DNA of 64,000 nt from the NCBI GenBank assembly GCA_037444075.1, contig JBBIND010000011.1, positions 1 to 64,000 of the forward strand, written 5' to 3'. Positions 1 through 7,269 of the stretch are shown in pieces. This DNA is from JBBIND01 sp037444075 (GTDB lineage: Bacteria > Acidobacteriota > Terriglobia > Bryobacterales > Bryobacteraceae). Both the position numbers and the translations under genes were made by a program. How positions within the stretch are numbered: the first letter of the stretch is position 1; the number at the start of each line of letters is the position of its first letter. The notes under the pieces were generated by a model. It did no database searches. It had not been told where the DNA came from and saw only the letters and a list, made by a program, of their open reading frames with translations.

Positions 1-1083
1 CGCAGCATGAGTCCGTGGCAAGTGGAAGCGGCCGTCGGACAGTTGCCGGGCATCGTCGCGGGTTCCGTGCTGGCATTTACCGTGGCCGGCAACGGTTCCG
101 GACCGGAACGCCTGGTGGTGGTGGCCGAGACACATGCCACCAGCCAGGAGGATTTCAGCCGGATTGAAACCGAGGTTGTGCGCGTCACCGACGAGGCGCT
201 TGGCCTGCCGCCCGACCACGTCCTGCTGGTCAGCCCCGGCGCGCTGCCGAAAACTTCCAACGGCAAGTTGCGCCGCAACGAGACCTTAGCGCTTTACAAC
301 CGGGGCAAACTGAAGTCCGGCGGCGGGCGCGCTCCCTGGCTTCAGGTGGTGGGACTGTGGCGAGAGAACCTGGGCGCCCTGGCCAGCCTGGGGCTCAGCC
401 GCCTGGTGGGTTCCGCAGGCCGAGCGGTCACCACTGCGCTGGCTGCCTCGGTTTCCTGGGTGGCCTCAGCCTGGACGCAGCTTTCCGGCAACCGCGGGCT
501 GCTGCGCCCGGTAGGACGCTGGGCACTGCGTCTTCACGGCGAGCAGTTCGAAATGACCGGCTCCGACGCCCTCACCCAGGCCGGACCGTTGGTGTACGTC
601 GTGAACCGCAATGGTGTCCTGGACCCGGTGATCCTGGCCTCCTCCCTTTCCGGCAAGGTGCGTTTCTCCGGTGAGGAGGCGCTGCGGGGACTGCCGGCTT
701 GGGCGGTGCGGTTGATGCGCCCACTCCTGCTGGAGAGGCCGGCAACCAACGGTCCGGCGCCGGCCGGCGGCTGGTCCCGCGCGAGCATCCGGGAGGGACT
801 GCGGCAGGGCCAAACGGTGCTCGTTTTCCCGGACGGCGCGCCGGGAGTGACCGCCGCCCGCAGCCGCTACCGGTTGGATGCCTTCGCGGGCGCGATTGAA
901 GCCGGCGCGCGGCTACAGCCGCTCGCCCTGCGGGGAAGGGTTCTGCCCGCCCCCGAGCGGAGGCTGGCGCGCCCGAAAACCATGACGGAGATCCGGGTTG
1001 CGCAGCCCGTCGAAGCCGCCACCACGGATGCGTTCGCCTTGCGGCAACGAATCCGCGAGACTATTGCCGAACTCCATGCCTGA
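1..1083 (+). CDS. Acyl-activating AMP ligase / PlsC-type acyltransferase fusion (5' end outside window)
   Basis: The frame is open at the left edge, so only the C-terminal part is present. The first ~95 residues match the C-terminal subdomain of AMP-forming acyl-CoA/ACP ligases, ending in the signature LPKTSNGKLRR, whose Lys normally serves the adenylation step. From about residue 190 a PlsC-like acyltransferase domain follows. Its HX4D box reads NRNGVLDP, so the catalytic His is Arg, and the FPEGT-type box reads FPDGAPG. The transferase half may therefore be inactive or altered. The next gene (plsY) begins inside the stop region (8-base overlap), which makes this the upstream member of a lipid operon. 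The likely role is fatty-acid activation for glycerolipid assembly; ligase assignment is firm, activity of the transferase half is doubtful. Confidence 0.85.
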   Translation, partial: RSMSPWQVEAAVGQLPGIVAGSVLAFTVAGNGSGPERLVVVAETHATSQEDFSRIETEVVRVTDEALGLPPDHVLLVSPGALPKTSNGKLRRNETLALYNRGKLKSGGGRAPWLQVVGLWRENLGALASLGLSRLVGSAGRAVTTALAASVSWVASAWTQLSGNRGLLRPVGRWALRLHGEQFEMTGSDALTQAGPLVYVVNRNGVLDPVILASSLSGKVRFSGEEALRGLPAWAVRLMRPLLLERPATNGPAPAGGWSRASIREGLRQGQTVLVFPDGAPGVTAARSRYRLDAFAGAIEAGARLQPLALRGRVLPAPERRLARPKTMTEIRVAQPVEAATTDAFALRQRIRETIAELHA

Positions 1084-1684
1084 TTACTTGTTCCCCTTCC
1101 TCGTCCGGGTCCTGATCAGCTTCCTGATCGGCTCCATTCCGTTTGCCGTAATCGCCATGATGGGGACGGGTGTGGATATCCGTAAGTTCGGCTCAGGCAA
1201 CCCGGGGTTCAACAACGTATTGCGGTACAGCAAGATACGCGCTGTCTTCACTCTGGTGGGGGACGTCGGAAAGGGCTGCTTCGCCATCTGGCTGCTGCAA
1301 TCGGGGACTGAGCCCGAGGTGCTGCGCTGGATATACGGTCTGGCAGCCATTAAAGGGCATTGCTACTCGCCCTGGTTGCGCTTCGACGGGGGCAAGGGCA
1401 TTGCCACCGCAGCCGGGGTAATGCTGATGCTGTTCCCCGCCTGGACGCTCGCCTGCGTGCCAGTTTACCTGGGCGGACGGCTCCTGGGTTCCCGGCTGAA
1501 GAATCTGCCGGAGAAAGGAGCACTCTCCTCGCTGGCTGCCTCCGCCGTGTTCACTTTGCTGGTGTTCCTGTTTGAGACCCGCCTGGACGCGTTTTTTGCG
1601 GTACTGCTGCTAAGCCTGCTCGTCTGGCGCCATAAACAGAACATCGCGAACGTGCTGGCCGGCTCCGGGACGGAGCGGGCATGA
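1076..1684 (+). CDS. plsY: Glycerol-3-phosphate acyltransferase PlsY-family membrane protein
   Basis: A 202-residue multi-spanning membrane protein. PlsY transfers an acyl group from acyl-phosphate to sn-glycerol-3-phosphate at the inner membrane. All three family motifs are visible: GSGNPGFNN near residue 39, GHCYSPWLRFDGGKG near residues 95-109, and a C-terminal HKQN segment near residue 186. The start at 1076 was chosen because it gives a protein opening directly with the first membrane segment and a short overlap with the preceding stop; a longer upstream reading adds 26 residues without homology. It overlaps the next gene by ATGA, consistent with translational coupling. Motif 1 is slightly divergent (FNN for the usual ATN), so it may be an operon-specific paralogue rather than the housekeeping enzyme. 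Confidence 0.9.
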   Translation: MPDYLFPFLVRVLISFLIGSIPFAVIAMMGTGVDIRKFGSGNPGFNNVLRYSKIRAVFTLVGDVGKGCFAIWLLQSGTEPEVLRWIYGLAAIKGHCYSPWLRFDGGKGIATAAGVMLMLFPAWTLACVPVYLGGRLLGSRLKNLPEKGALSSLAASAVFTLLVFLFETRLDAFFAVLLLSLLVWRHKQNIANVLAGSGTERA

Positions 1685-2382
1685 GGAGTCAGCCCGGCAT
1701 TGCTTTCTATGATTTCGACGGGACGCTGGTAGAAAGCAACGTGGTGACGCAGTACGCCTATTTCGCCCGCAACCTCCCTTCTCGTGGAGAATCTGCCTGG
1801 CGCTACCTCAAACTGATTCTGAGCGTGCCGGTGTTCCTCGGCTTGGACCTGTACTCGCGCAGCCTGTTCAACGTCTTCTTCTACCGCTACTACGGCGGCA
1901 TGAGGCGGGATTGGCTGGAGGAGCAGGCACACGGTTTGCTGGAGAAGGTCTTCCTGCCCGCGCTCTTCCCGGGAGCGCCTGCCCTGGTCCAAAAAGACCG
2001 CTCCGAAGGCTACCGCACGGTGCTCGTCAGCGGCAGCCTGGATTTCGCGCTGAAACCGGTGGCGAACCACTTGGGCTTTGACGAGGTGATCTCGAATTCG
2101 CTGGTGTATTCAGGCGGCGTCGCCACCGGCGAATTGAACCCGCCGCTCATCGCTGAGAAACACAAGACGGCGGCGATGCGCGAGCTGTGCCGCCGGTATA
2201 ATGTCGAAACGGCGTCTGCCAAGGCGTATTCCGACAGCGTTTCCGACCTGCCCATGCTCGAGATGGTCGGGAAGCCGGCAGCCGTCAATCCGGACCGCCG
2301 CCTGAAGCGCATCGCGCAGGCACGGCGGTGGCCGGTGCTGAATCTGAAGGACGCCAATCGAGTGGCGACATCATGTCCATGA
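1681..2382 (+). CDS. HAD-IB family phosphatase (SerB-like)
   Basis: A 233-residue haloacid-dehalogenase phosphatase. Motif I is YDFDGTL with the nucleophile/acid pair D11 and D13, motif II is the Ser in VLVSGS, motif III is the Lys in AEKHKTAA, and motif IV is YSDSVSDLPML. The HAD-IB subgroup contains phosphoserine phosphatase and lipid-linked phosphatases often found beside or fused to PlsC domains. Its place between plsY and a lipid-kinase gene suggests a phospholipid or acyl-glycerophosphate substrate rather than phosphoserine; that is inference. Start and stop both lie in short overlaps with neighbours, placing it firmly in the operon. Confidence 0.85.
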   Translation: MRSQPGIAFYDFDGTLVESNVVTQYAYFARNLPSRGESAWRYLKLILSVPVFLGLDLYSRSLFNVFFYRYYGGMRRDWLEEQAHGLLEKVFLPALFPGAPALVQKDRSEGYRTVLVSGSLDFALKPVANHLGFDEVISNSLVYSGGVATGELNPPLIAEKHKTAAMRELCRRYNVETASAKAYSDSVSDLPMLEMVGKPAAVNPDRRLKRIAQARRWPVLNLKDANRVATSCP

Positions 2383-4064
2383 ATGCTCACGATTCCAGTG
2401 GCGGGATGCCCGCGAAGAAACCGTTTCCGGCCCCGGCGCCCAACGCCGTCGGCTGGGGCGCCGACGTTTCCCATGAAGGTTGTGTGGTGCACCTGGAGGA
2501 GACCTCCGCGCCGCGCCTGCTCTGGTATGGGGAAGACCTGCTCGATGTAAAACTGCCCGCGGGCACAAGGGTCATCTATCCGAAGCCCACCATCCGCGGT
2601 ATTGCGGACAGGGACGCGGGCATCCGCTACGCCCTGGCGAACCCCGAGGAAATGGAACCGCTCGAGGCGCTGCTGAAACCGGGCATGAAGGTGACCATCG
2701 GCATCGATGACATCTCCCTGCCTCTGCCCAAGATGGGCCGTCCGGATGTGCGCGAGTCGATGCTCCACATCGTCCTCAACATGCTGGCGGGCAAGGGCAT
2801 CGACGACGTTCACATCATCATTGTCACCACCTACCACCGGCGGATGGAGCCGTTCGAAATCATCTGGAGCGTGGGCCGGAAGATCTTTGACGCCTATTAT
2901 CCGGACAGGCTCTACAACATGGACGCCGACGCGCCGGACGGCATGACCGAGCTCGGGCAAACCGAGCTTGGCGAGCGCGTGCGCATCGTACGCCGTGCGG
3001 CTGAGAGCGATCTGCTCATCTACCTCAACGTCAACCTGGTCGCCATGGACGGCGGGGCAAAATCGGTGGGCGTCGGCATGGCCGATTATCATTCCCTCAA
3101 GGCCCATCACAACCCGCAGACCATCCTGGAGTGCGATTCTTACTTCGACCACAAACGTTCAGCGTTGACGGCCGCGTGCAACCGTATCAACGCGGTGATC
3201 GACAAGCACCTCAAGGTCTTCCACGTGGAAACGGCGCTGAACAACGCCATGTTCGACCCCCGCATGGCGTTTTTCACCAAGAACGAGGATCACTGGAACG
3301 CCTTGGACCGGGCCAGCTTCAAAACGGCGCAGGCGGCTCTGCGCGCCATGCCTCGCGCCGCCAAGCGCAAGGTGCTGTTCTCCGTCCCGGCGGCCTATCA
3401 GGTGACGGCCGTGCACGCGGGGGAAACGCACGCTGTTCACGACAAGATCCTGCAGTACGTCTACGGGCAGTATTGCGTGCCGGTTGAGGGACAAGCCGAC
3501 GTCGCCATCTGGGGCGTGCCTTTCATCATGCCTTACAACGTGAATTCCGTGTTGAACCCGATTCTGGTGCAGTGCCTGGTGCTGGGCTACTTCTTCAACA
3601 TGTACCGCCACCTGCCCATCGTCAAGAAGAACGGCGTGTTCATCATCACGCATCCGCTTTACCCGGATTTCGACGCCCGGCACCATCCCTCCTACATCGA
3701 GTTCTTCCACCGCATTCTGGCGGAGAGCCCGGACCCGTTCGTGCTGCGGGAACAATACGAAGAGGAATTCGTCTACGACCCCGACTACCGGCGCATGCAT
3801 CGCCACGGCTACGCCTACCACGGCGTGCACGGCTTCTTCATGTGGTACTGGGGCCAGAACGGCCGCGCCCACGTCGGCAAAGTGATCGTCGTAGGCGCTG
3901 AAGACGGCCGCGTCGCCAGACGTTTGGGCTGGGATACGGCGAGCACGATGGACGAAGCTCTGGAAATGGCGCAGTCCCACGTCGGCCGGCGCCCCAGCAT
4001 TACTCACCTCAAGGTGCCCCCTATCAACATGGCCGACGTTTTGGGCGCCCCGGAGAGGATCTGA
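2373..4064 (+). CDS. LarA-like (lactate racemase / DUF2088 family) protein
   Basis: About 563 residues. The N-terminal half matches the nickel-dependent lactate racemase family: DDISLPLPKM near residue 112, the helix PDVRESML, and TTYHRRMEP with H155 at the place of a LarA catalytic histidine. A later segment GGAKSVGVGMADYH keeps Lys (K230), in the position that carries the nickel-pincer nucleotide in LarA, followed by KAHHNP. The C-terminal ~250 residues are longer than in typical LarA (~425 residues) and I do not recognise them. ATGs at 2373 and 2379 are both plausible; the second overlaps the upstream stop by ATGA. Known LarA relatives racemise or epimerise 2-hydroxy acids; the substrate here is unknown, but the operon points to lipid or glycerol-derived chemistry. 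Confidence 0.75.
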   Translation: MSMNAHDSSGGMPAKKPFPAPAPNAVGWGADVSHEGCVVHLEETSAPRLLWYGEDLLDVKLPAGTRVIYPKPTIRGIADRDAGIRYALANPEEMEPLEALLKPGMKVTIGIDDISLPLPKMGRPDVRESMLHIVLNMLAGKGIDDVHIIIVTTYHRRMEPFEIIWSVGRKIFDAYYPDRLYNMDADAPDGMTELGQTELGERVRIVRRAAESDLLIYLNVNLVAMDGGAKSVGVGMADYHSLKAHHNPQTILECDSYFDHKRSALTAACNRINAVIDKHLKVFHVETALNNAMFDPRMAFFTKNEDHWNALDRASFKTAQAALRAMPRAAKRKVLFSVPAAYQVTAVHAGETHAVHDKILQYVYGQYCVPVEGQADVAIWGVPFIMPYNVNSVLNPILVQCLVLGYFFNMYRHLPIVKKNGVFIITHPLYPDFDARHHPSYIEFFHRILAESPDPFVLREQYEEEFVYDPDYRRMHRHGYAYHGVHGFFMWYWGQNGRAHVGKVIVVGAEDGRVARRLGWDTASTMDEALEMAQSHVGRRPSITHLKVPPINMADVLGAPERI

Positions 4065-4070
4065 GCAGCC

Positions 4071-5057
4071 ATGAAACCGATACTGGTCACCGGCCCCACA
4101 GGATTCCTCGGAAGCCACCTGGTGGAACAATTGAAACGCGCCGAAGGGCCTGGGCGTTTGCGCCTCTTCTGCTACGGGGCTTCCCGTTATGACAATGATC
4201 CGGACGTCGAAGTAGTGCACGGCGACATCACTTCCCCCGAGGACGTGGAGCGCGCCATGCAAGGCGTCGGAGAAGTCTATCACCTGGCGGGACTCGTCTC
4301 CCGCGACCCGGCCAAGCGTTGGCTGCTATACGACGTTCACATCGAGGGCACGCGCCACGTCTGCGAATCGGCGCTGCGGAACGGCGTCGAGCGCGTGGTC
4401 GCCGTCTCCAGCTCCGGAACCGTGGCAGTGAGCCGTGAGCCGGTGGTGCACGATGAGAATTCCGGCTACAAGGTGGACGTGGCCGGCGAATGGCCCTATT
4501 ACCTCAGCAAGATCTTTGCCGAGAAGCTCGCCCTGTCCTATGTCAGGCGCTACAACCTGCCGGTGGTCATCGCGAATCCGGCGCTGCTGCTCGGTCCGGG
4601 GGATGAGCTGAATTCCTCCACCGGAGACGTGGCGCTGTTCCTGTCAGGACAGATTCCGGCGTTCCCCACCGGGGGCATGTGTTTCGTGGACGCCAGGGAC
4701 GCAGCCACCGGACTGATGGGGGCCATGCGCCAGGGACGTGTCGGCGAGCGCTACCTGCTGGGCGGGGTGAACTGGACCTTCCGCCGGATCATCGAAAAGA
4801 CGGCGGAAATCAGCGGCCGCCGGCCGCCCATGCTGGAACTGCCGGTGCAAGCCTCGGTGTGGGGCGCGCGGTTGCTGCGCGGCGTCCGGTCGCTGGTGGG
4901 CAAGCCCTTTGACCTCGACGAGGTCACCATCAGAATGTCGGCCTACTTCTGGTACTGCAATTCCGCCAAAGCCATCTCGGAGTTGGGCTTCAGGGCGCGC
5001 GAGCCGCACGAGACGATCGCCGATACCGTGACGGATCTGAAGCGGCGCGGCGGATGA
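4071..5057 (+). CDS. NAD-dependent epimerase/dehydratase (extended SDR)
   Basis: A 328-residue extended short-chain dehydrogenase. The Rossmann glycine motif TGPTGFLG is at residues 7-14 and the catalytic pair Y143-x3-K147 lies in WPYYLSKIF. The upstream Ser is in AVSSSGTVAVS. Family members reduce or epimerise sugars, 3-keto acids or long-chain aldehydes and ketones. It starts 6 bases after the LarA-like gene and overlaps the lipid kinase by ATGA, so it belongs to the lipid operon and most likely acts on a lipid intermediate; the substrate cannot be read from the sequence. Confidence 0.85.
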   Translation: MKPILVTGPTGFLGSHLVEQLKRAEGPGRLRLFCYGASRYDNDPDVEVVHGDITSPEDVERAMQGVGEVYHLAGLVSRDPAKRWLLYDVHIEGTRHVCESALRNGVERVVAVSSSGTVAVSREPVVHDENSGYKVDVAGEWPYYLSKIFAEKLALSYVRRYNLPVVIANPALLLGPGDELNSSTGDVALFLSGQIPAFPTGGMCFVDARDAATGLMGAMRQGRVGERYLLGGVNWTFRRIIEKTAEISGRRPPMLELPVQASVWGARLLRGVRSLVGKPFDLDEVTIRMSAYFWYCNSAKAISELGFRAREPHETIADTVTDLKRRGG

Positions 5058-5989
5058 GAACGGCCGCCATCGTCAATCCGCACTCCGCCGCGGGCAAAAC
5101 CGGCCGCCGGTGGCGCGAAGTGGAGAGCCTGCTCGCAAGCCGCCTCGGGCCGGTCCACGTGCGTATGACGGAGCGCGCCGGCCAGGGCACGGAAGCCGCC
5201 CGAGCTCTGCTATTGGACGGGTTTGAGCGCATCATCGCCGTCGGTGGAGACGGCACCTGCAACGAGGTGGCCAACGGGTTCCTGGAGGGAGACGTGCCGG
5301 TCCGTCCCGAGGCGTGCCTCGGCCTGCTGCCGCTCGGCACGGGCGGCGACCTCCAGCGCTCGCTCGGCATCCCCAAGGACTTGCCGGCCGCCGTGGAGGT
5401 GCTGGCGCGCGCGACCGGCCGCACCATTGACATGGGCAAGATCTCCTACCGGTCCTGGGGCGGCTCCGTCCAAAGCCGGTACTTTGTCAATCTCACCAGC
5501 TTCGGCATGGGAGGCGAAGTAGCCGCAGGCTCCCGCAACCTGTTCAGCCGCCTGAACGGGAAACTCGCCTTCCTCTTTTCCACGCTGAGGGTTTTCGTGC
5601 GCTACCGCCCCAAGCGGGTAACGTTGGCGATGGCAGGCGCCGCGCCGCTTACCAGTCAAATCCTGAATGTGGCCGTCGGCAATGGTCCTTACCACGGCGG
5701 GGGCATGTATGTCTGCCCGCTGGCTCAGATGGACGACGGCATGCTGGAAATCACCGTAATTGACCATCTCGGCTGGCTCACGCTGCTGCGCGATTTGCCC
5801 GTGCTCTATTCGGGCAAGATCTACTCCCACCCCAAGGTGCGCCACTTCCGCACGACGCAGATTCGAGCCGAGGCCGCGGGCGGTGAGCCGGCCGCCATCG
5901 AAGTGGACGGTGAACCCGTCGGCACGCTGCCCGCTGAAGTCTCCATTTTGCCTGGCTGCCTCCGGGTCCTGGCGCCGGAACCTGCCTGA
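5054..5989 (+). CDS. Diacylglycerol kinase-family lipid kinase (YegS-like)
   Basis: A 311-residue protein with the diacylglycerol/sphingosine-kinase catalytic fold. GGDGTCNEVANGF (about residues 63-75) is the nucleotide-binding loop, followed by LGTGGDLQRSLG, where most relatives have GTxNDxAR, so the Asn is replaced by Gly. The C-terminal domain has MLEITV and EVDGEPVG, the typical Glu-Asp-Gly-Glu segment. It phosphorylates a lipid hydroxyl, probably a diacyl- or alkylglycerol. It is the last gene of the operon, overlapping the SDR gene by ATGA, and is followed by 60 bases with a small hairpin before a different secreted-protein gene. Confidence 0.9.
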   Translation: MRTAAIVNPHSAAGKTGRRWREVESLLASRLGPVHVRMTERAGQGTEAARALLLDGFERIIAVGGDGTCNEVANGFLEGDVPVRPEACLGLLPLGTGGDLQRSLGIPKDLPAAVEVLARATGRTIDMGKISYRSWGGSVQSRYFVNLTSFGMGGEVAAGSRNLFSRLNGKLAFLFSTLRVFVRYRPKRVTLAMAGAAPLTSQILNVAVGNGPYHGGGMYVCPLAQMDDGMLEITVIDHLGWLTLLRDLPVLYSGKIYSHPKVRHFRTTQIRAEAAGGEPAAIEVDGEPVGTLPAEVSILPGCLRVLAPEPA

Positions 5990-6049
5990 CAGCGCGTTCC
6001 GGCGTGCCCGGAAGTCTCCACAACAGTTCGGATTGGTAGGATCGTATTT

Positions 6050-7102
6050 ATGAGAATGCTGCTGCTCCTCTGCCTCATCGCCTGCCCTCTTTGGCCGGCC
6101 GATATTCAAATCAACCGCGTGTTCGGTCCGGAGACTCCGACGGGGCTCTACAAGCACCCCGCCAGCTTCACGGAGTTGGACAACGGCGACCTGTACCTGG
6201 TCTATTACGGCGGAGCAGGGGAGTACGCGGAGGAGACAGCAGTGTATGGAGCCCGGCTGCGGCGCGGTGAGACGAAGTGGACCACTCCGCGCAAGATCGC
6301 CAGCGATCCGTTCCGCTCTCTCGGCAACGGTGTGGTGTGGCAGGCGCCTGACGGGCTGGTGTGGCTGTTCTACGTCGTTCGTTTTGGCGAAACCTGGTCG
6401 ACGTCACGCATTCAGTTCAAGGTTTCCAGGGACCGCGCCGAAACCTGGTCAGATGCTTCGCTTTTGGCTCTCGAGGAAGGCATGATGGTGCGCGGCCGCC
6501 CCATCGTAATGCACGGCGGCCATTACCTGCTGCCCATCTACCATGAGACCGGCCATGATACGGAAATGGTGGGTCCGGACACTACGTCGCGGTTCTTGCG
6601 CTACAACCCCAAGACACGACAGTGGAAGGAGACTGGGATTATCCGCTCGCGCATCGGCAACCTGCAGCCGGCAGTGGTCGAGATTGCTCCGGGGCACCTG
6701 ATCGCTTACTGCCGCCGCGGAGGCGACTACACCCCGCGGCCCGACGGACGCATCGTGCGCGCGGAGTCACGCGACGGCGGCTTGACGTGGAGCGAAGGCC
6801 AGGATTCGGAATTCCCGAACCCGAACGCCGCCGTGGAGTTCATACGGCTGAGCAACGGCCATCTGCTGCTCATCTACAACGATAGTCTCGCGCGGCGGAC
6901 GCCGCTGACGGCGGCCATCTCCACCGACAATGACCGTACGTATCCCCATCGCCGCAATATCGCCGAAGGCGAGAATTCGTACGCCTACCCGGTGGCGCTC
7001 CAGACTGCCGATGGCCTCATCCATCTCATTTACACCTCCGACAAGCGCACGGTGATCAACCACGCCGTCTTTGCGGAGACAGCCATCCTGCAAGGGAAAT
7101 AA
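6050..7102 (+). CDS. Secreted sialidase-like (BNR repeat) protein
   Basis: A 350-residue protein with a signal peptide (MRMLLLLCLIACPLWPA). It has several Asp-box/BNR-type turns, for example SRDRAETWS, SRDGGLTWSE and STDNDRTYP, spaced as in a six-bladed propeller. The family includes exo-sialidases and related glycoside-binding enzymes; bacteria of this group carry many members with unproven activity. An AGGA lies 8 bases before the ATG. The gene is separate from the lipid operon upstream and is probably an exported, carbohydrate-directed protein. Whether it hydrolyses sialic acid or only has the fold cannot be told; the catalytic Arg triad and Tyr/Glu pair were not traced. Confidence 0.75.
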   Translation: MRMLLLLCLIACPLWPADIQINRVFGPETPTGLYKHPASFTELDNGDLYLVYYGGAGEYAEETAVYGARLRRGETKWTTPRKIASDPFRSLGNGVVWQAPDGLVWLFYVVRFGETWSTSRIQFKVSRDRAETWSDASLLALEEGMMVRGRPIVMHGGHYLLPIYHETGHDTEMVGPDTTSRFLRYNPKTRQWKETGIIRSRIGNLQPAVVEIAPGHLIAYCRRGGDYTPRPDGRIVRAESRDGGLTWSEGQDSEFPNPNAAVEFIRLSNGHLLLIYNDSLARRTPLTAAISTDNDRTYPHRRNIAEGENSYAYPVALQTADGLIHLIYTSDKRTVINHAVFAETAILQGK

Positions 7103-7135
7103 GCACCGCGGCGAGCCGGGCCCCCCGACGGCAGC

Positions 7136-7151
7136 GTGGCGGGAGCGCCAC
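7136..7151 (+). terminator. Possible hairpin terminator after the sialidase-like gene
   Basis: GTGGCG and CGCCAC form a perfect six-base stem around GGAG, and the stem can be extended with two mismatches to about eleven pairs. It lies 34 bases after the stop. There is no T-run, so Rho-independent action is uncertain. Confidence 0.35.
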
Positions 7152-7236
7152 TGTGCGCAAGGACAGCCACTACAATAGTCATATCTGCCTGGTTTTTGGT
7201 GCCCGGTTGCGCCGGAAGGGTCTTCAGGAGCACCAT

Positions 7237-7269
7237 ATGAATATAGGAGATTATTATCCGTTGTTATGA
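7237..7269 (+). CDS. Ten-codon leader reading frame upstream of the acyl-CoA synthetase
   Basis: The frame encodes MNIGDYYPLL and ends in TGA that overlaps the ATG of the following gene (ATGA). It has a strong Shine-Dalgarno, AGGAG, six bases before its ATG. In contrast, the downstream gene has only an AGGAG 16 bases or more from its own start. This suggests that ribosomes load at the leader and reinitiate on the main gene. Two consecutive Tyr codons and two Leu codons could make it an attenuator-like sensor, but no alternative hairpins were worked out. It could also be a chance frame. Confidence 0.4.
   Translation: MNIGDYYPLL

Noticed and set aside
5997..6013. TTCCGG/CCGGAA hairpin after the lipid kinase
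   Set aside because: Six-base stem with no T-run; too common in this composition to call a terminator.
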